64,000 bases of DNA from DASXMR01 sp036495525. GTDB taxonomy: Bacteria; Actinomycetota; Actinomycetes; Streptosporangiales; Streptosporangiaceae. Position numbers and translations under genes: made by a program. The stretch spans positions 67,321-131,320 of the forward strand of contig DASXMR010000134.1 of the NCBI GenBank assembly GCA_036495525.1, written 5' to 3'. The notes below the pieces were generated by a model, which was not told the DNA's origin, did no database searches, and saw nothing but the letters and a program-made list of their open reading frames with translations. Numbering within the stretch: position 1 is the stretch's first letter; each line of letters opens with the position of its first letter. Below are positions 15,557 through 24,434 of the stretch, piece after piece.

Positions 15557-17596
15557 ATGCCCGGCCAGCCGTTCCTGCACGATCTCGTCACCGTGCTCAG
15601 CGCGCCGACCGTGGCGCTGAGCGAGCCGGACGGGCAGATCAGGACAGGTGGCGCGCAGGGGCTGCTGCACGCTGACATGCGCGTCCTGTCACGGGCTGAG
15701 CTGCGGCTCGGCGGCGCTGAGCTTGAGCCCATCGGCGGCTCGCTGCGCGGTGCGCACGCGGCGGTCTTCAGTTCGGTGCCGCGTCAGCTCGGTGACGACT
15801 CCTCGGGTCCTGTGGTCCGGGTCGACCGGGCGCGGACGGTAGCGCCTGGCCTGCTCAGCGAGCAGATCACGGTGCACAGCTACGCCGGCGCCGGGCTGCG
15901 CGCCGAGCTGTCCGTGCACTTCGCTGCCGACCTGGCCGGGGTGGCGCTGATCAAGGACGGGCTAGCGGCCGCGCAGGTGCCGATCCAGGCCACCGGGCCC
16001 GAGCTGCGCTGGGGCACTCCCCAGCTGCAGGTCACGCTGAAAGCGCCCGGCGCCGAGCTGGCGGCAGAGCCCGGCGGCGGCGTGCTGCGCTGGCAGGTCG
16101 CCCTGGACGGCCGGGGCTCGGCGGAGTTCGGCTGGCGGCTTTCGGTGCGCGACCAGGGCGCCGTGGTCCGCGCGGCCGGCGGCGGATCGCCGTGGCGCTC
16201 GGCCAGGGCGAGCGCCGATGACCCGCGGCTCGGCAGGCTGCTGGCGCAGTCGCTGGCCGATCTCGGCGCGCTGCGGATGGCCTCGCAGCGGGCTCCTGAG
16301 GACGCCTTCCTTGCTGCTGGAGCGCCGTGGTTCCTGACCATGTTCGGCCGCGACAGCCTGTGGGCCGCGCGGCTGCTGCTCCCGTTCGGCTGGCAGGCCG
16401 CGGCCGGCACGCTGCGCGCGCTGGCCGCTTACCAGGGGCGGCGATCGGACCCGGTGACCGCCGAGGAGCCCGGCAAGATCCCGCACGAGCTGCGCCGGCC
16501 GGGGCGGGCCACGGCCGGGTCGCTGCCGCCGGTCTACTACGGCACCATCGACGCCACCCCGTTGTGGATCTGCCTGCTGCACGACGCCTGGCGATTCGGC
16601 ATGCCAGCCGACCAGGTGCGCGCGCTGCTGCCGGCGCTGCGCGGCGCGCTCGGCTGGATGCGCGAGCACGGCGACGCGGACGGCGACGGCTTCCTCGAGT
16701 ACATCGACTCCAGCGGCCGCGGCCTGGCCAATCAGGGCTGGAAGGACTCCGGCGACTCGGTGCGGTTCGCCAGCGGGCGGATCGCCGTGGCGCCGGTCGC
16801 GCTGTGCGAGGTGCAGGGGTACGCGTGCGAGGCCGCCAGGCACGGCGCCGACCTGCTCGACGCTCTCGGCGAGCCGGGCGGCGCGCACTGGCGCGACTGG
16901 GCGGACCGGCTGGCCGCCGCGTTCCGCGACGCGTTCTGGGTCGACGACGGCGGCGGCGCCTACCCGGCGCTGGCGCTTGACCGCGACAAGCAGCCGGTCG
17001 ACGCCCTCACCAGCAACATCGGCCACCTGCTCGGCACGGGGCTGCTCAGCCAGGCCGAGGAGGCGCTGGTCGCGGCCAGGCTGGCCGGGCCGGACCTGGA
17101 CTCCGGCTTCGGCCTGCGCACCATGTCGGCGGGGGCGGGCGGGTACTCGCCGCTCAGCTATCACTGCGGCACGGTATGGAGCCACGACACCGCCATCGCG
17201 ATCCGCGGGCTCGCCGCTGCCGGCCACCCGGACGCGGCCGCGTCACTGGCCGACGGGCTGCTGGAGGCGGCCGCGTGGTTCGGCTGGCGGCTGCCCGAGC
17301 TGTACTCAGGCGACCCGCGAGCCGCCGCGCCGGGCCCGGCGCCGTATCCGGCGGCCTGCCGCCCGCAGGCCTGGGCGGCCGCTGCGGCTGGCGCGCTGGT
17401 GCAGGCCCGCCTCGGGCTGACGATCAGCGTGCCTGACGGCCAGGTCGAGCTCGCGCCGCCGCCCGTGCCGATCGGCGGCGCCGGGCTGCGAGTGCACGTC
17501 GACGGCCTGGTAGCCGGTGAGCACACCTTCAGCGCCGGCGTCGACCAGGCTGGCCAGGGCTATATCCGGGACCTGCGCCTCCAGCCAGTCCGCTAG
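15557..17596 (+). CDS. Glycogen-debranching-type amylo-alpha-1,6-glucosidase
   Basis: This 679-residue cytosolic-looking protein has no signal peptide. Residues about 1-210 match the glycogen-debranching N-terminal domain (MPGQPFLHDLVTVLSAPTVALSEPDGQI...GGAQGLLHADMRVLSRAELRLGG). The (alpha/alpha)6 catalytic region follows with APWFLTMFGRDSLWAARLLLPFG, AEEPGKIPHELRRPG, PPVYYGTIDATPLWICLLHDAWRFG, GLANQGWKDSGDSVRF and YHCGTVWSHDTAIAIRGLAAAG. It probably hydrolyses alpha-1,6 or related glucosidic bonds in imported oligosaccharides, since it is divergent from lacI and the ABC importer. The exact bond specificity is unproven. Confidence 0.88.
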   Translation: MPGQPFLHDLVTVLSAPTVALSEPDGQIRTGGAQGLLHADMRVLSRAELRLGGAELEPIGGSLRGAHAAVFSSVPRQLGDDSSGPVVRVDRARTVAPGLLSEQITVHSYAGAGLRAELSVHFAADLAGVALIKDGLAAAQVPIQATGPELRWGTPQLQVTLKAPGAELAAEPGGGVLRWQVALDGRGSAEFGWRLSVRDQGAVVRAAGGGSPWRSARASADDPRLGRLLAQSLADLGALRMASQRAPEDAFLAAGAPWFLTMFGRDSLWAARLLLPFGWQAAAGTLRALAAYQGRRSDPVTAEEPGKIPHELRRPGRATAGSLPPVYYGTIDATPLWICLLHDAWRFGMPADQVRALLPALRGALGWMREHGDADGDGFLEYIDSSGRGLANQGWKDSGDSVRFASGRIAVAPVALCEVQGYACEAARHGADLLDALGEPGGAHWRDWADRLAAAFRDAFWVDDGGGAYPALALDRDKQPVDALTSNIGHLLGTGLLSQAEEALVAARLAGPDLDSGFGLRTMSAGAGGYSPLSYHCGTVWSHDTAIAIRGLAAAGHPDAAASLADGLLEAAAWFGWRLPELYSGDPRAAAPGPAPYPAACRPQAWAAAAAGALVQARLGLTISVPDGQVELAPPPVPIGGAGLRVHVDGLVAGEHTFSAGVDQAGQGYIRDLRLQPVR

Positions 17597-17703
17597 CCGT
17601 ACCCCAAAGCCGCCGTAATCTGGCAGCCGCATTGGCGCAGGCAGCTGACCGGCGGCGGGTGACGGGTCATTTCCCTGGCCCGGCCCATGAACCGCTGACG
17701 TTC

Positions 17704-17967
17704 TCAGTCGCCGTAGTGATAGCGGGCCTGGATGATGATTAGCTCATCGTCGGTCGCGCCATGGACCAGGCGGTGCTCGTCATCAATCCGCCGGGACCAG
17801 AACCCGGAAAGGTTACGGCGCAATGGCTCTGGCTTGCCGGTGCCCTCGAACGGGGTGCGCCTGGCTTCCTCGATCAGCCGGAGCAGACGGCGAAGCAATT
17901 TCTTGTCGGCGGCAGCCCAGTAGGTGAAGTCTTCCCAGCCTTGCGGATGGAAGACGATGTTCCGCAC
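17704..17967 (-). CDS. yoeB: Toxin YoeB (Txe/YoeB family mRNA interferase)
   Basis: The 87-residue product has the family's usual length (about 84-90). It starts MRNIVFHPQGWEDFTYWAAADKKLLRRLLRLIEEARRTPFEGTGKPEPLRRNLSG, with the WEDY-like WEDF motif and GKPEPL. The active-site region is SRRIDDEHRLVHGATDDELIIIQARYHYGD, with the expected Glu, Arg and C-terminal His-Tyr residues. YoeB cleaves mRNA on the ribosome. It follows its antitoxin by 5 bases. The gene ends facing the debranching enzyme gene. Confidence 0.95.
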   Translation of the reverse strand: MRNIVFHPQGWEDFTYWAAADKKLLRRLLRLIEEARRTPFEGTGKPEPLRRNLSGFWSRRIDDEHRLVHGATDDELIIIQARYHYGD

Positions 17968-17972
17968 CGCGG

Positions 17973-18245
17973 CTAGTCTTCCTCGGCCATGGTCTCAAGG
18001 TCCTCCATGGTCTTGGTGATCAAGTGCCGGCCGAGCCGTGCTTCTTCGGCAGCAGCCATGAGGCGGGCCGCATTGGCTGGCGAGCGCAGCAGGTAGTCGG
18101 TTTCCGCCATGGACTCGTAATCGTCAGCGGCGACCAAGTAGGCCCTGCCGTGGTTGGAGACGATCTCGACGGCCGCCCGGTCGTCGTTAACTTGCCTGAT
18201 CAGCGGGAACAACCGCCTGCGCGCCTCGCTCGCCGTGATGGCCAC
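17973..18245 (-). CDS. yefM: Antitoxin YefM (Phd/YefM family)
   Basis: This 90-residue antitoxin starts MAITASEARRRLFPLIRQVNDDRAAVEIVSNHGRAYLVAADDYESMAETDYLLRSPANAARLMAAAEEA. The ITASEARRRLFPLI start and VSNHGRAYLVAADDYESM are strong Phd/YefM DNA-binding domain marks. The acidic C-terminus (KTMEDLETMAEED) is the part that wraps and neutralises YoeB. It is the first gene of the pair. GGTAC palindromes lie 16-37 bases upstream, where the complex would bind to repress itself. Confidence 0.95.
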   Translation of the reverse strand: MAITASEARRRLFPLIRQVNDDRAAVEIVSNHGRAYLVAADDYESMAETDYLLRSPANAARLMAAAEEARLGRHLITKTMEDLETMAEED

Positions 18246-18260
18246 CGTAAGCTCCCCACC

Positions 18261-18282
18261 TTGGTACAGCAGTATGGTACCA
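18261..18282 (-). promoter_or_regulatory. Putative YefM-YoeB operator
   Basis: TTGGTACA (18261-18268) and the perfect palindrome TGGTACCA (18275-18282) lie just upstream of yefM. Known YefM operators centre on paired TGTACA-like hexamers; the spacing (14 bases) and GTAC core fit that pattern. Confidence 0.5.
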
Positions 18283-18384
18283 CTCGCGACGTGCGCGAGC
18301 GGCTGCGGTGGCCGGGTGGGAGGCTGACGCGGCTGGCGAGACCGGTTGCTGGGAAGAGCGGGCCGCGATCATTAGGCTCGTCGG

Positions 18385-19437
18385 GTGAGCTCAGAACGCG
18401 GCGAGGCGCCGTACCCGTGGCCTGCGGGCGCCGCGACCGGGGTTGGCTCGATGCCGGGTACCGAGCCGGCTGAGTCGCTGGCCGTGGTCTTCGGTGAGCT
18501 GCCTGACTTGCCGTTCCTGCCGGAGCTGCCGGACCGCGGCCCTGGTGCCGACATGACCGGCCGGGCCGCGGCGATGCTGGTCGACCTGCCGGTCGAGACC
18601 ACGCCGCGCGGGTGGAAGCTCGCCACCCGGCCGGGCCGGGCCCAGCGTCGCGCGGCCGACCTGCTGTCGGCTGACCTGGACGCGCTGCAAGAGGCCGCCG
18701 AGGACTACGCCGGGACGGTCAAGGTGGCCGCGTGCGGGCCGTGGACGCTGGCCGCCACGATCGAGCTGAGCCGAAGCCAGAACCCGGCCCTCGCCGACGA
18801 CGGCGCGATAGGCGATCTGACCGCTTCGCTGGCCGAGGGGATCGCCGCGCACGTGGCGCAGCTGCGCGCCCGGCTGCCGAAAGCCACGGTGCTGCTGCAG
18901 CTCGACGAGCCGGCCCTGCCAGCAGTGCTCGCTGGCGACGTGCCGACGGCCAGCGGGCTGAACCTGGTGCGGGCCATCGAGCCGGGCCCGGCGCGGGACG
19001 CGCTGGACGCGGTGCTCGGCGCGTCCGGGGCCTGGCCGGCCGTGCACTGCTGCGCCGCCAGGGTGCCATTTACGCTGCTGCGCGACGCTGGCGCGGCAGC
19101 CGTGGGCTTCGACCCGGCCCGGCTGCGGCGCGGCGAGGAGGACGGCGTAGCCGAGATCGCCGAGGGCGGCGCCGGGCTGCTGCTCGGCGTGCTGCCCACG
19201 GCGAGTCCGTGGCAGCTGTCACCGGCAAGCCTGCCGCCGCCAGCCGACACCGCGGCCGTGGCCATCACCCTGTGGCACCGGATGGGGCTGGCGCCCGCCA
19301 GCCTGCCGGGACAGGTCGTGCTCACCCCGGCTTGCGGGCTGGCCGGCGCCTCGCCGGCCGGCGCCCGCGCGGCGATCGAGCACTGCCGCGAGGCGGCCGC
19401 GATGCTGCCCGAGCTGATCGAGGAGGGAGGGCGGTGA
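18385..19437 (+). CDS. MetE-like (cobalamin-independent methionine synthase C-terminal) protein
   Basis: The 350-residue protein from GTG 18385 resembles the C-terminal half of MetE. It lacks the N-terminal half of full MetE. GVGSMPGTEPAESLAVVFGELPDLPFLPELPDRGPGADM is typical of the short actinobacterial form. LLQLDEPALPAVL follows, then AVHCCAARVPF (His-x-Cys zinc ligands) and TPACGLAGASPAGARAAIEHCREAA (third thiolate). These suggest a zinc-activated thiol methyl transfer site, but the physiological substrate is uncertain. Its stop overlaps the ligA start (GTGA), so the two are coupled, an arrangement I recall from other actinobacteria. Confidence 0.85.
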   Translation: MSSERGEAPYPWPAGAATGVGSMPGTEPAESLAVVFGELPDLPFLPELPDRGPGADMTGRAAAMLVDLPVETTPRGWKLATRPGRAQRRAADLLSADLDALQEAAEDYAGTVKVAACGPWTLAATIELSRSQNPALADDGAIGDLTASLAEGIAAHVAQLRARLPKATVLLQLDEPALPAVLAGDVPTASGLNLVRAIEPGPARDALDAVLGASGAWPAVHCCAARVPFTLLRDAGAAAVGFDPARLRRGEEDGVAEIAEGGAGLLLGVLPTASPWQLSPASLPPPADTAAVAITLWHRMGLAPASLPGQVVLTPACGLAGASPAGARAAIEHCREAAAMLPELIEEGGR

Positions 19438-21653
19438 CGCAGCCAGGAGCAGGGTCGCCAGGCACGGGGGCGCCAGCAGCGCGATCACCAGAGCCAGCCG
19501 AGGCCACGGCGCCGGCGCGGCAGCGGCACGCGCAGCTGTCCGCCGAGATCACCGAGCACAATCACCGCTATCACGTGCTCGACTCACCGCTGATCTCCGA
19601 CGCCGAGTACGACCAGCTGATGCGCGAGCTGCGGGGGCTGGAGGAGCAGTACCCGGACCTGCGCACGCCTGACTCGCCGACGCAGAAGGTCGGCGATGTG
19701 ATCTCCACCGACTTCGCCGCTGTGCAGCATCTGCAGCGGCTGCTCAGCCTGGACAACGCGTTCTCCGCCGAGGAGCTTGACGGCTGGCACGCACGGGCGG
19801 AACGGCTCGGCGGCAGCGCGGAACTGCCGGGCCTCGGCCGCTACCTGTGCGAGCTGAAGATCGACGGCCTGGCCATCGCGCTGCTTTACCGGCGCGGCAG
19901 GCTGGTCCGGGCCGCGACCCGCGGCGACGGTGTGACCGGCGAGGACGTGACGCCCAACGTGCGCACGATCGAGGCGGTGCCGGCCCGGCTGGCCGGCGCC
20001 GGCTGGCCGGAGGAACTCGAGGTGCGCGGCGAGGTGTTCCTGCCGGTGGCAGCGTTCCGCGACCTGAACGAGCGGCTGGCCGACGCCGGCCGGCCGCCGT
20101 TCGCCAACCCGCGCAACTCGGCGGCCGGCTCGCTGCGGCAGAAGGACCCGCGAATCACCGCGAGCCGTGCGCTCAGCATGATCGTGCACGGGCTTTACGT
20201 GCCCGGCGGGTCGCCCGAGGCCGGCATGCCAGCCCCTGGCGAGGCGGCGACCGCCGGCGCCGACGTGCCGGACACCCAGTCCGGCTGGTACCGCCGGCTG
20301 GCCGAGTGGGGCCTGCCGGTCAGCGATCTCTACCAGGTGGTCGACGACCTCGACCAGGTGCGCGCGTACATCGGGCACTACGCCGAGCACCGGCACGACC
20401 CGCCGTACGAGATCGATGGCGTGGTGGTCAAGCTCGACCAGCTCGACGTGCAGCGGGCGCTGGGGGCGACCAGCCGCGCGCCGCGCTGGGCGATCGCGTA
20501 CAAGTACCCGCCGGAGGAAGTCACCACCCGGCTGCTGGAGATCCGGGTGAACGTGGGCCGCACCGGCCGGGTGACCCCGTTCGCGGTGATGGAGCCGGTT
20601 AAGGTCAGCGGGTCGACGGTCGAGAACGCGACGCTGCACAACGCCGACGAGATCGCCCGCAAGGGCGTGCTGATCGGCGACATGGTGGTGCTGCGCAAGG
20701 CCGGCGACGTGATCCCCGAGGTGGTCGGCCCGGTCGCCGACCTGCGCACCGGCGCCGAGCGCAGCTTCGACTTCCCCACCCACTGCCCGGCCTGCGGCAC
20801 CGCCCTGGTCAGGGAGGACGGCGGCGTCGACTGGCGCTGCCCGAACGCGCGATCGTGCCCGGCGCAGCTGCGGGAGCGGCTCTTCCACCTGGCCGGCCGC
20901 GGCGCGCTGGACATCGAGGTGCTCGGCTACGAGGCGGTGACTGCGCTGCTTGACTCGGGCCTGATCGCCGACGAGGGCGACATCTTCTCGCTGGACGGCG
21001 ACAAGCTGGCAGCGTGCTCGTTCTTCCTTAATAAGCAGGGCACGCTCACTGCGAACGCGGCCAAGCTGCTGGCCAACCTGGAGGAGGCCAGGCACCGGCC
21101 GCTCTGGCGGATCCTGGTGGCGCTCTCGATCCGGCACGTCGGGCCGACCGCGGCGCGCGGCCTGGCGGCCGGCTTCGGCTCGGTGGACGCGATCGCCGCG
21201 GCGCCTGACGACCTGCTGACCGCCGTCGACGACGTGGGGCCGACGATCGCGGCCTCGCTGCGGGACTGGTTCGCCGTGGACTGGCATGAGGAGATCGTGC
21301 GCAAGTGGCGCGACGCGGGTGTCGACTTGGCCGACCCCGGCTTCACCGGCGGCGTGCTCGCCGCACGCGAGGGCGCCGCCGCCGCGGCCGGGCCGCTGGC
21401 CGGCGTCACCGTCGTGATCACCGGCACGCTGGAGGGCTTTACCAGGGACGAGGCCGCCGAGGCGGTACAGCAGCGGGGCGGCAAGGTGGCTGGCTCGGTC
21501 TCGAAGAAGACCGGCTTCGTCGTCGCCGGCGAGAATCCTGGCTCGAAGCAGGACAAGGCGGTCTTGCTCGGCGTGCCGGTGCTGGACGAGGAGGGCTTCG
21601 GCGTGCTGCTCTCAGAGGGACCGGACGCGGCGGCCGCGAGCGCGGCTGGCTGA
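19434..21653 (+). CDS. ligA: NAD-dependent DNA ligase LigA
   Basis: GTG 19434 overlaps the preceding stop and has AGGAGGGAGG at 19421-19430 in front; the far longer open frame upstream is a shadow of the MetE-like gene. The product has 739 residues. Ia and adenylation domains are seen, with NAD pocket and catalytic Lys142 in LCELKIDGLAIAL, then TRGDGVTGEDVT and NPRNSAAGSLRQKDP. The OB fold region has GRTGRVTPFAVMEPVKVSGSTV. A four-cysteine zinc finger (CPACGTALV...CPNARSCPAQ), helix-hairpin-helix repeats and a C-terminal BRCT (VTVVITGTLEGFTRDEAAEAVQQRGGKV) follow. The first 30 residues are a low-complexity extension. It seals nicks in replication and repair. Confidence 0.97.
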   Translation: MTQPGAGSPGTGAPAARSPEPAEATAPARQRHAQLSAEITEHNHRYHVLDSPLISDAEYDQLMRELRGLEEQYPDLRTPDSPTQKVGDVISTDFAAVQHLQRLLSLDNAFSAEELDGWHARAERLGGSAELPGLGRYLCELKIDGLAIALLYRRGRLVRAATRGDGVTGEDVTPNVRTIEAVPARLAGAGWPEELEVRGEVFLPVAAFRDLNERLADAGRPPFANPRNSAAGSLRQKDPRITASRALSMIVHGLYVPGGSPEAGMPAPGEAATAGADVPDTQSGWYRRLAEWGLPVSDLYQVVDDLDQVRAYIGHYAEHRHDPPYEIDGVVVKLDQLDVQRALGATSRAPRWAIAYKYPPEEVTTRLLEIRVNVGRTGRVTPFAVMEPVKVSGSTVENATLHNADEIARKGVLIGDMVVLRKAGDVIPEVVGPVADLRTGAERSFDFPTHCPACGTALVREDGGVDWRCPNARSCPAQLRERLFHLAGRGALDIEVLGYEAVTALLDSGLIADEGDIFSLDGDKLAACSFFLNKQGTLTANAAKLLANLEEARHRPLWRILVALSIRHVGPTAARGLAAGFGSVDAIAAAPDDLLTAVDDVGPTIAASLRDWFAVDWHEEIVRKWRDAGVDLADPGFTGGVLAAREGAAAAAGPLAGVTVVITGTLEGFTRDEAAEAVQQRGGKVAGSVSKKTGFVVAGENPGSKQDKAVLLGVPVLDEEGFGVLLSEGPDAAAASAAG

Positions 21654-21937
21654 CGCCCGGCACCGCACCGTCGGCAGACACTGCGCCGTCGGCGCGGCAG
21701 ACCGGGTAGCGGGGACTGCTGTGCCTCGCGGTGCGCAGGATGCCTGAGCCGCGAGGCGAGCTCACGTGCGCTGGGGGACAGCTGATGCCGAAGTCGTGTG
21801 GAAACGGCTGCAGGCCGACACGCCGTAACGGATAGTATGCAAATGGCTTCGGGATGTACTTATTCGCCGTACGCTGTACTTGCGCAACAGCGCGTGGTGC
21901 CTGACCGGCTCACTCGGTTGCCCCCCACGAGGACGCT

Positions 21938-24025
21938 ATGAAGGACCCCAACGACACCAGTGACATCGCTCCCCGGGTGAGCTCGCCGCTGTGGATTCAC
22001 ATGACGGCGGTCATTGTCGCCGGCACGGCTGTCTTTGCTGTCGGAATGGCGCACCTGCGGATGCTGCCGCACCTGGCCGGGGTACCGATGTTCTGGCTGC
22101 TCGCCGCCCTGATCGTGGTCGGCGAGATCTGGAAAGTCGTCACGCCTGGCCGGACCGAGGCCGAATCGCCGGCCGTGTCGCTCACCTTCAGCTTCGCGGC
22201 GCTGCTGTTCTGGGGCTTCGCCGTCGCGGCGCTGCTGCGGGTCGGCGCGAGCCTGATCGTCGGCCTCGCCCAGCGGCGCGGGCCGCACCGGATCGTGTTC
22301 AACGCGGCGCAGATGACACTCGGCCTGGCCGCCGCCGCGCTCGTTCTCGACGCCACCGGGCTCGCGCCGGTCGGCGGCCGGCAAGCAGGACTGCCGGCCG
22401 GCACCTGGACCGTGCCGCTGCCAGGCGGCAGCCTGTGGAAGGTCGCGCTGGCCGCCGCCGCTTACTTCGTTGTCGTCTTCCTGCTGGTCAGCACCGCGGT
22501 AGCGCTGCACGCGCGAGGGCCGCTCGGCAAGACCATCCGCGCCAACTTCCGCTACCAGGGCTTCGTCAACCTGGTCCTGCTCGCCGCCGCGCCGCTGGTC
22601 GCGGTCGTCATGTCGGTGCGCTCGGCCTGGCTGCTGCTGCTGTTTGCCTTCCCGCTCGCCGCCATCTACGTCAACGCCGCGATGTCCCGGAGCCGCGATG
22701 ACCAGGCGCATCACGACGAGCTGACCGGGCTGTGCAACCGCAAGCTGCTGGTGCTGCGCACCACCGAGGCGCTGGAGCGGGCTGCGGCGGCCGGCACCAG
22801 GGTCGGCTTCCTGCTGCTCGACCTTGACCGGTTCAAGGAGGTCAACGACACGCTCGGGCACCCGGTCGGCGACCGGCTGCTGCGCATCGTGGCCAACCGG
22901 CTGACCCATAGCGTGCGCCCAGGTGACGTGGTTGCCAGGCTCGGCGGCGACGAGTTCGCCGTGCTGCTGCCGTCGGTGCCGGACGTGACCGCCGCGTGCG
23001 AGGTGGCGGCGCGGCTGCGCGGCGCGCTCGCCGAGCCGATCAGGACCGAGGGCATGTCGTTCGACATCGAGGCCAGCGCCGGCATCGCCCTCTACCCGGA
23101 CGACGCCAGCGGCTTCGAGCTGCTCATGCAGCACGCGGACGTCGCGATGTACCTGGCTAAGGAGCGGCGCACCGGAGTCGAGCGCTACCTGGCCGCGCGC
23201 GACCGCAACTCCCCGGCCCGGCTCGCCCTGCTCGGCGACCTGCGCCGCGGCCTGGACGGCGGCGAGCTGCAGCTGCACTACCAGCCCAAGGTGATGCTCG
23301 CCGACCAGCAGCCCGCCGGGATGGAGGCGCTGGTGCGGTGGCAGCACCCGGTACGCGGGCTGATGCCGCCGGAGGAGTTCGTGCCGCTGATCGAGCAGTC
23401 GTACCTGATGCGCGAGCTGACCTCCCAGGTGGTCGAGATGGCGCTGGCGCAGACAGCCCGCTGGTGGCGCGGCGGCCTGCCGGTTCAGGTGTCGATCAAC
23501 GTCGCGGCCAGGGACCTGCTGGACGCCGGGCTCGCCGACACCATCGGCAGCGGCCTGGACAGGCACCACCTGCCACCCGAGGCGCTGCTGCTCGAGGTCA
23601 ACGAGCGAGTGCTGACCAGCGAGCCAGCGCACGTCATCATCGCCGGCGAGGCGCTCGCCGCGCTGGGCGTCGGGCTGAGCCTGGATGACTTCGGCACCGG
23701 CTACTCCTCGCTGGTCCGGCTGCGGCGGTTGCAGGTCGCCGAAGTGAAAATCGACTCGTCGTTCGTCGGCCGGATGCTCGCCTCAGCCGACGACGAGGTG
23801 ATCGTCCGGTCGATCGTGGACATGGTGCGGGCTCTCGGCATCCGCTCGGTGGCCGAGGGGGTCGAGTCAGCCGAGGTCGCCAGGGTGCTGCGGGTCATGG
23901 GCTGCGACGCGGCGCAGGGCTGGCACTTCAGCCGTCCGCTCAACGCCGCCTCGGCGACCGCGTGGCTCACCGAGCACGAAGCCGCCGCCCCGGCCGGCGG
24001 CCAGCACGCGCTGCCAGGGCGCTAG
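21938..24025 (+). CDS. Membrane GGDEF-EAL c-di-GMP protein, RmdB-like
   Basis: The 695-residue protein has about eight hydrophobic segments in residues 18-245, then a GGDEF domain (about 258-415) with intact GGDEF at 336-340, and an EAL domain (about 430-685) with EAL at 463-465, DDFGTGYSSL and the KIDSSF catalytic-lysine segment. Both active sites look complete. Its position between ligA and gatC matches that of Streptomyces RmdB (SCO5495, from memory), a c-di-GMP phosphodiesterase affecting colony development; that is the basis of the name. Which activity dominates cannot be told. A 284-base upstream gap holds no gene I can see. Confidence 0.9.
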   Translation: MKDPNDTSDIAPRVSSPLWIHMTAVIVAGTAVFAVGMAHLRMLPHLAGVPMFWLLAALIVVGEIWKVVTPGRTEAESPAVSLTFSFAALLFWGFAVAALLRVGASLIVGLAQRRGPHRIVFNAAQMTLGLAAAALVLDATGLAPVGGRQAGLPAGTWTVPLPGGSLWKVALAAAAYFVVVFLLVSTAVALHARGPLGKTIRANFRYQGFVNLVLLAAAPLVAVVMSVRSAWLLLLFAFPLAAIYVNAAMSRSRDDQAHHDELTGLCNRKLLVLRTTEALERAAAAGTRVGFLLLDLDRFKEVNDTLGHPVGDRLLRIVANRLTHSVRPGDVVARLGGDEFAVLLPSVPDVTAACEVAARLRGALAEPIRTEGMSFDIEASAGIALYPDDASGFELLMQHADVAMYLAKERRTGVERYLAARDRNSPARLALLGDLRRGLDGGELQLHYQPKVMLADQQPAGMEALVRWQHPVRGLMPPEEFVPLIEQSYLMRELTSQVVEMALAQTARWWRGGLPVQVSINVAARDLLDAGLADTIGSGLDRHHLPPEALLLEVNERVLTSEPAHVIIAGEALAALGVGLSLDDFGTGYSSLVRLRRLQVAEVKIDSSFVGRMLASADDEVIVRSIVDMVRALGIRSVAEGVESAEVARVLRVMGCDAAQGWHFSRPLNAASATAWLTEHEAAAPAGGQHALPGR

Positions 24026-24139
24026 CGTCCTGAGGCCGGCCGCAACCCGGCGCTCCCGCCTTGTCCTGGAGGCAGCCGGGGAGGCAGCCCGCCGCTAGCC
24101 CGGCCGGCCTCGGCCGCCAGCGGTCCTAGGATGGCGTGC

Positions 24140-24433
24140 ATGCCCATTACCCGCGAAGAGGTGGCCCACCTGGCCGCTCTGGCGAGGCTCGCGCTGACCG
24201 ACGCCGAGCTGGACCTGTACGCCGGGCAGCTCGACGTGATCATCTCGAACGTGGCGCGCGTGCAGGAAGTCGCCGCTGACGGCATCCCGCCCATGACGCA
24301 CGCCGCCGACCTGGCCAATGTGTACCGCGAGGACGTCATCATCCCGCCGCTCGGCACCGAGGTGGCGCTCGATCAGGCGCCGGCCGCCGAGCAGGAGCGG
24401 TTCAAGGTCCCGCGGATCCTGGCGGAGGAGTGA
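24140..24433 (+). CDS. gatC: Glu-tRNA(Gln)/Asp-tRNA(Asn) amidotransferase subunit C
   Basis: GatC is 97 residues from ATG 24140 (MPITREEVAHLAALARLALTDAELDLYAGQLDVIISNVARVQEV); ATG 24131 three codons earlier is an alternative. EEVAHLAALARLALT and the later REDVIIPPL segment are diagnostic. It wraps the GatA-GatB interface in the enzyme that turns misacylated Glu-tRNA-Gln (and sometimes Asp-tRNA-Asn) into the correct amide. GGAGGAG at its end is the ribosome site for gatA, one base beyond the stop. Confidence 0.95.
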   Translation: MPITREEVAHLAALARLALTDAELDLYAGQLDVIISNVARVQEVAADGIPPMTHAADLANVYREDVIIPPLGTEVALDQAPAAEQERFKVPRILAEE

Positions 24434-24434
24434 G

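Noticed and set aside
15962..17227. Minus-strand 421-residue open frame
   Set aside because: Antisense shadow of the debranching-type glucosidase; high GC leaves long stop-free frames.
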